Assembly (NCBI GenBank): GCA_034440615.1
Contig: JAOTOM010005135.1
Span: 744,001 to 808,000 of the forward strand
Source of the DNA: Ashinkailepas kermadecensis
Taxonomy: Eukaryota > Arthropoda > Thecostraca > Neolepadidae
Length of the DNA: 64,000 nucleotides
Reading direction: 5' to 3'
How positions within the stretch are numbered: position 1 is the first letter of the stretch; each line of letters begins with the position of its first letter. The notes below the pieces were generated by a model that searched no databases, was not told the DNA's origin, and saw only the letters and a list, made by a program, of their open reading frames with translations. Position numbers and translations under genes: made by a program. Shown in pieces: positions 59,723 to 64,000 of the stretch.

Positions 59723-60178
59723 TGCAGGATGGTCTGACTGGCCCCCGTCCTGTTCTGCAGGAGAGTCTGACTAACACCCGTCCAGTGTTGCAGGAGGATC
59801 TGACTGGCCCTGCCCAGTGTTGCAGCAGGGTCTGACTGTCCCGGCCCAGTGTTGCAGCAGGGTTTGACTGGCCCTGCCCAGTGTTGCAGGGGGATCTGAC
59901 TGGCCCTGCCCAGTGTTGCAGCAGGGTCTGACTGGCCCTGCCCAGTGTTGCAGGGGGATCTGACTGACCCTGCCCAGTGTTGCAGCAGGGTTTGACTGGC
60001 CCTGCCCAGTGTTGCAGGGGGATCTGACTGGCCCTGCCCAGTGTTGCAGCAGGGTCTGACTGGCCCTGCCCAGTGTTGCAGGGGGATCTGACTGGCCCTG
60101 CCCAGTGTTGCAGCAGGGTCTGACTGGCCCTGCCCAGTGTTGCAGCAGGGTCTGACTGGCCCCCGTCCTGTGTTGCAG
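59723..60178 (+). repeat. 32-bp minisatellite made of copies of the exon B splice acceptor
   Basis: Unit CTGACTGGCCCTGCCCAGTG followed by TTGCAGCAGGGT, about 14 copies. Each ends in a 3' splice-site-like C/T-containing stretch and TTGCAG. AG dinucleotides in this setting start at 59725, 59759, 59792, then every 32 bp from 59824 to 60144, and finally the real site at 60177. Units alternate CAGCAGGGT and CAGGGGGAT for much of the array, a 64-bp dimer. The first bases of exon B, GAGGGTC, match the start of the repeat unit. The terminal unit (CCCCCGTCCTGTGTTGCAG) and the early unit at about 59740-59760 (CCCCCGTCCTGTTCTGCAG) resemble each other more than the interior ones do. Confidence 0.92.
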
Positions 60179-60277
60179 GAGGGTCGAACCGCTCTTCACC
60201 TGGCCAGTGCCGGTGGGCACGCCGAGGTGGCTGCCGCTCTGCTCAGCGCCGGCTGCGACGCCAACTGTCCGGAAAAG
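60179..60277 (+). CDS. ankyrin-repeat protein, exon B (one complete ankyrin repeat)
   Basis: This 99-bp exon encodes 33 residues, EGRTALHLASAGGHAEVAAA continuing to CDANCPEK. That is the canonical ankyrin length and pattern (G-R-T-x-LHLA, GH, LL-x-AG). It is bounded by TTGCAG|GAG and AAG|GTGAGA, both phase 0, matching exon A. Taken with exon A it makes two consecutive repeats that align by eye to GABPB ankyrin repeats 1-2. The next exon should open with a third repeat, but none is seen before the window ends. The neighbouring arrays on both sides (59723-60178 and 60470-61372) leave the exon as a small island. Using the nearest decoy acceptor (AG at 60144) would add 33 nt in frame (QGLTGPRPVLQ); more distant decoys would shift the frame or introduce stops in most cases. 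Confidence 0.85.
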
Positions 60278-60469
60278 GTGAGACGGCCGTCTCGCCTGGG
60301 TGACGTCACCGACGCCACACCTGCCCCCCGGGAGGCCCGCGTCACCGCTCGTGGTCGGACGAAAAACGCGGTACGTTCGCCGCCACTGCACTGCTATTGT
60401 CGACAGCGCTCGTGCAAAAACTGGGCCGATGCCTAGTCATTAGTTGATTAGCCGGCGCGCGATCCGCGT

Positions 60470-61012
60470 GACTACCGGTCTCCAGCTTTGCGGCTTCGTG
60501 GTGCGTAGACTGCGTGACTGCCAGTCTCCGGCTCTGTGGCTCTGTGGTGGTAGACTGCGTGACTGCCAGTCTCCGGCTCTGTGGCTCTGTGGTGGTAGAC
60601 TGCGTGACTGCCAGTCTCCGGCTCTGTGGCTCTGTGGTGGCAGACTGCGTGACTGCCAGTCTCCGGCTCTGTGGCTCTGTGGTGGTAGACTGCGTGACTG
60701 CCGGTCTCCGACTCCGTGGCTCTGCAGTGGCAGACTGCGTGACTACCAGTCTCCGGTTCTGTGACTCTGTGGTGGTAGACTGCGTGACTGCCAGTCTCCG
60801 GCTCCTGGCTCTGCAGTGGCAGACTGCGTGACTGCCAGTCTCCGGCTCTGTGGCTCTGTGGTGGCAGACTGCGTGACTGCCAGTCTCCGGCTCTGTGGCT
60901 CTGCGGTGGCAGACTGCGTGACTGCCAGTCTCCGGCTCTGTGGCTCTGTGGTGGCAGACTGCGTGACTGCCAGTCTCCGACTCCCTGGCTCTGCAGTGGC
61001 AGACTACGTGAC
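60470..61012. repeat. 45-bp minisatellite, about 12 copies
   Basis: GTGACTGCCAGTCTCCGGCT recurs every 45 bp (CCAGTCTCCG at 60521 and 60566), followed by CTGTGGCTCTGTGGTGG and TAGACTGC or CAGACTGC. It starts about 190 bp after the exon B donor. Confidence 0.95.
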
Positions 61013-61372
61013 TGCCAGTGGCTCCGTGGCTCTGTGGCTCTGTGGCTCCGTGGCTCCGTGGCTCTGTGGCTCTGTGGCTCTGTGGCTCCGTGGCTCTGTG
61101 GCTCTGTGGCTCTGTGGCTCTGTGGCTCTGTGGCTCTGTGGCTCTGTGGCTCTGTGGCTCTGTGGCTCTGTGGCTCCGTGGCTCCGTGGCTCTGTGGCTC
61201 TGTGGCTCTGTGGCTCTGTGGCTCTGTGGCTCTGTGGCTCTGTGGCTCTGTGGCTCTGTGGCTCTGTGGCTCTGTGGCTCCGTGGCTCCGTGGCTCTGTG
61301 GCTCTGTGGCTCTGTGGCTCTGTGGCTCTGTGGCTCTGTGGCTCTGTGGCTCCGTGGCTCCGTGGCTCCGTG
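61013..61372. repeat. 8-bp repeat (TGGCTCTG)n, about 44 copies, nested in the 45-bp unit
   Basis: TGGCTCTG with occasional TGGCTCCG. The seed, CTCTGTGGCTCTGTGG, is present inside every unit of the preceding 45-bp array. Open in all six frames because no stop can form. Confidence 0.97.
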
Positions 61373-63325
61373 GTTCTGCCACGGCGACCAAGGCATCAAG
61401 ACGACAGGCGCGTTCAACGCTCAGCGTCTTCAGGCAAATGTTAAGCGACAAGATGCACGTTTCTTCACTTTTCAAGGTGTATGTCGTCTAGAGGATACTG
61501 ACCTGCTCGATCTCTCACTCAAATTATGCTGGTAATTATTAGCCGACGCCTCCATGATAAGGTATCCTCATTACTTGGTAGAAAATGGTTCTGGCGCTGT
61601 GCTAAGCGTTCGTCATATATTTAGCGAGCGTCTAAATTGGAGAGCAGGATGTTGGTCGAGTTTTAATGTGCCTTTGGATGTATTTAAACCCAGGGATGCA
61701 TGCATAGACAATATACTGGCCGTGATGTACGCCAGAAGCCAAAAATTAGTATACTTGTATCCTTGAGCCCGGTTGAGACAAGTCAGTTATGAAACGAGGT
61801 AGCCGCTTTATCGTAAATCAGCTCGTTTGCGCGCTACACTAATGGGGTCCATTGTTTGTTGCAAGTAATGGACGAAAACGGATAGCTAAGACAGTTCGTT
61901 GGCCTTATCGTGCCAGGTTTTGCTTCCATCAAGCTTATTGTTGTTAAGTTTTACCGCAATGGTGCCACTGAAGCTCACAGCCATCAGCAATCATAGAATA
62001 ATTAAACCCTTTCAGAGTCCCTCTGGTGGAGCCGGCGCAAGCCGTCCCTAGACACAAAAACCAAGCGCTAGATGAAAGAATACCGGCGAGACCGCCATGG
62101 CGGTCTCAGTTCATTAATTACTGAGGGTTGCCTGTTTTTGCCGTGGTGACCCTTGTCTGGCGCTACGGGCAGCGCCGTTTTTGTCGTAGGCTACTCCATT
62201 TTTAACAACTTGGGTTGCATCCCGTCATGGCCGTCCTTTGTTGCATTTTTATACCTTATGGAATATGGGGAGGTTTGGAACTCTCATCTCATGCCCAACA
62301 AAAACACACGAATTCAAGTGGGCTTGAGTAAACATTGACTTCCGTGCGCTGTGATGAGAGGCAAAACCACAGCAACTGTAGGAAGAGGGGAACTCTTCTC
62401 TTTTCCCTCGAGGTCAATGATTCTCTCGATTTTCTCATTTGTAGTTAATCAGAGCAAAGCATGCCACATCTTGCAACATTATCTTTCCCCCACTTCCCGT
62501 CCAAATACATGTTGACAAATGCTGATACAAATGCAAGGTGCCCGTATTTTAAACGGAAATCGATGGTTCCGTATGCAACACGTTTGCTGATATAGAATAT
62601 TGTCTTGTGTGGCCATGCATGGTGCCACGTGTCTGGGCTGTTGAATTTATTTGAAAGCTGTACGAAGGCACTCCCATAGGTTTATCTGAGCACTCAACCG
62701 ACATAATTACCTCATTTAAACTCCAATCCATAGCTCTGGATCTTGGATGTCCGACAGGTACAATGGTTTAGATAGTATAATATCAAGGTCAAGCTTAACT
62801 TCAGGTGCAAATCACTCAACCATGTCACTCGGCTTAGTGTTCACGTTTGCCTGGAATGCCAAAAATGTTTTCGAATTCCATGCAGAAGAATGTAATACAA
62901 CTATAAGAAAATACATTATCTACGAAAATAGAATAAGATAGAAGTAGGAAAAATACAAATCATGCCTATGTTCCGATGTAGAATGACCCATTAGCTTCAG
63001 GAAGCCTGCAAAGCCTCAATTTAAGGGGATACAGATTACTACAGTGTCAAGCGTGATGCCTGGGACATGATGATCCGAGTAAGATGCCATTGGCATGGGT
63101 ATAGCCACGGTTTCGAAATTGGGGTGGGGGGGGGGGAACAAACCAGGGACGCAGGAAGTTTGGACAGGATAGACGGATTTCTTTATGACAGATCATGGCG
63201 GATTTCTTGGGGGAACTCCTTGTCATATAGGATATGAGTGCCTGCTATCACAACGGCTGCAAACAAAAATGATTTGATCCTCCTATTCCTATTACACTCA
63301 ATCATTGTACATACACCGGACCTTC
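61373..63325. other. AT-rich single-copy sequence
   Basis: No further ankyrin exon is visible. It contains a perfect 20-bp palindrome at 62088-62107 (GAGACCGCCATGGCGGTCTC) and a G-run near 63121-63136. The open frames are short and unrecognised. Confidence 0.5.
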
Positions 63326-64000
63326 GACACATTCGAAATTATTTCGATATCTCAGCATTCTGATACCATACGGTAAGCCACATCGAATCACACCCACATA
63401 ATACAACTTGAAGCCATAGCGACGAAGCGCGAGGACTTCGAAAAAATTAAAGCTAACCTTTGACCTTGATGTTTGACCTGACATGCCCCGGGTTCAAATG
63501 TGAATCGAGGGTTGTCCATGGGCTATCTCTTGATACCAAGCATGGGTAGCTTTTGGAAAATACGAAGAATCGCGGGGCGATCGAAGAAAGGAGTTCTACT
63601 TTTGACTTTGAAAATTAATGTGATTTTTGAACAGTTTGCTAGAGTACCTCACAGCACGTCGAATGACATCCACTTGATGCAAGTTGAAGACATAGCGACG
63701 AGGCGCGAGGATTTCGAGTAATTTAAGCTAACCTTCCATCTTGTGGTTTGACATTGACATGTCCCGGTTTGAAGTGTTACTCGAGTTTCACCACGGGCTA
63801 TTGGCTGATACCAGATATGGGTAAGTTAGGGCGAAGACAAAAAAATGCGAGGCGACCAAAGAAATCGGTTTGATCTTTGACCTTTGAAATTCGTTCGATT
63901 TTGTAGCATTAATACGACACAAGCCACGTCGAATGACACCCACTTGGTGCAAACTGAACCCATAGCGACGAATCGCGAGGACTTCAAAGAACTTCAAACT
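63326..64000. repeat. 270-276 bp satellite, about 2.5 diverged monomers, running off the window
   Basis: CATAGCGACGA occurs at 63415, 63691 and 63961, giving periods of 276 and 270. Each is preceded by CAC(A/G)TCGAAT(C/G)ACA(C/T)CCAC and followed by CGCGAGGA(C/T)TTC. Between them GACCT(G)ACATG(C)CCCGG and TGATACCA also repeat. Identity is roughly 75-80% by eye. Confidence 0.88.

Larger units (their letters stand above)
35713..60178 (+). other. 24.5-kb intron between exon A and exon B
   Basis: Donor GTGAGT at 35713 and acceptor TGTGTTGCAG ending at 60178, both phase 0. If no further exon lies inside, the two coding exons join directly, producing two adjacent ankyrin repeats with no missing residues. 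The interior holds at least a dozen tandem arrays, a SINE and one copy of a dispersed repeat. I scanned the open frames for further ankyrin signatures (LHxAAxxGH type) and saw none. Confidence 0.6.

Noticed and set aside
59507..59737. Cys-containing frame (ITCPGCTTMP, CTDKQHCRQC) just upstream of the acceptor array
   Set aside because: Spacing of Cys and His does not fit a zinc-finger family I know, and no splice donor in the right phase was found before the array.
60816..61535. 239-codon Leu/Trp/Cys/Gly frame that could look like a membrane protein
   Set aside because: It is the 8-bp repeat read in one of six open frames.

Overview
The window looks like non-coding DNA of an animal nuclear genome, probably a marine invertebrate, though the species cannot be named from sequence alone. 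It has introns with GT/AG boundaries, tRNA-derived SINEs with target-site duplications, CA/TA microsatellites and a very high density of tandem arrays. There is no operon structure, rRNA, functional tRNA gene, CRISPR array or intact transposon gene. I count roughly 40 tandem arrays. They cover about 24 kb when only well-preserved arrays are counted, and about 29 kb with two decayed ones. Most of the long open frames are artefacts of arrays whose unit is a multiple of 3 bp, or has a composition poor in stops.

The one gene I can support is on the + strand. Exon A (35146-35712) encodes a Pro/Gly/Tyr-rich nine-residue repeat followed by a partial ankyrin repeat, and ends at a GTGAGT donor. Exon B (60179-60277) is exactly 99 bp and encodes one 33-residue ankyrin repeat in the same phase. 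The two join without a gap. The combined ankyrin segment resembles by eye the N-terminal ankyrin repeats of GA-binding protein beta (GABPB), but this is a hypothesis. The intervening 24.5 kb intron is mostly tandem repeats, and the gene continues beyond the right edge. A TATA-like box at 34937 may mark its promoter.

Layout. 1-35 kb: a string of unrelated minisatellites (unit 5-89 bp) separated by single-copy spacers, one SINE of a Ser/Leu-tRNA type (3.8 kb) and two of a Val-tRNA type (5.45 kb and 24.0 kb). 35-36 kb: promoter and exon A. 37-41 kb: a chain of arrays with 62-, 34- and 33/30-bp units, the last 3 kb long. 43-45.5 kb and 47.8-50.2 kb: two decayed G/C-block repeats, the first carrying a third SINE. 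50-59 kb: more arrays, including a 42-bp array with an internal 504-bp duplication and a 23-bp array that gives way to a 20-bp array. 59.7-60.2 kb: an array whose unit is a copy of the splice acceptor of exon B. 60.5-61.4 kb: a 45-bp array leading into an 8-bp array. 63.3-64 kb: a 270-276 bp satellite running off the end.

The most unusual aspects are the tandemly multiplied 3' splice site in front of exon B and the repeated pattern of one array seeding the next from part of its own unit. Array boundaries are estimates by eye, generally within about 10-20 bp.
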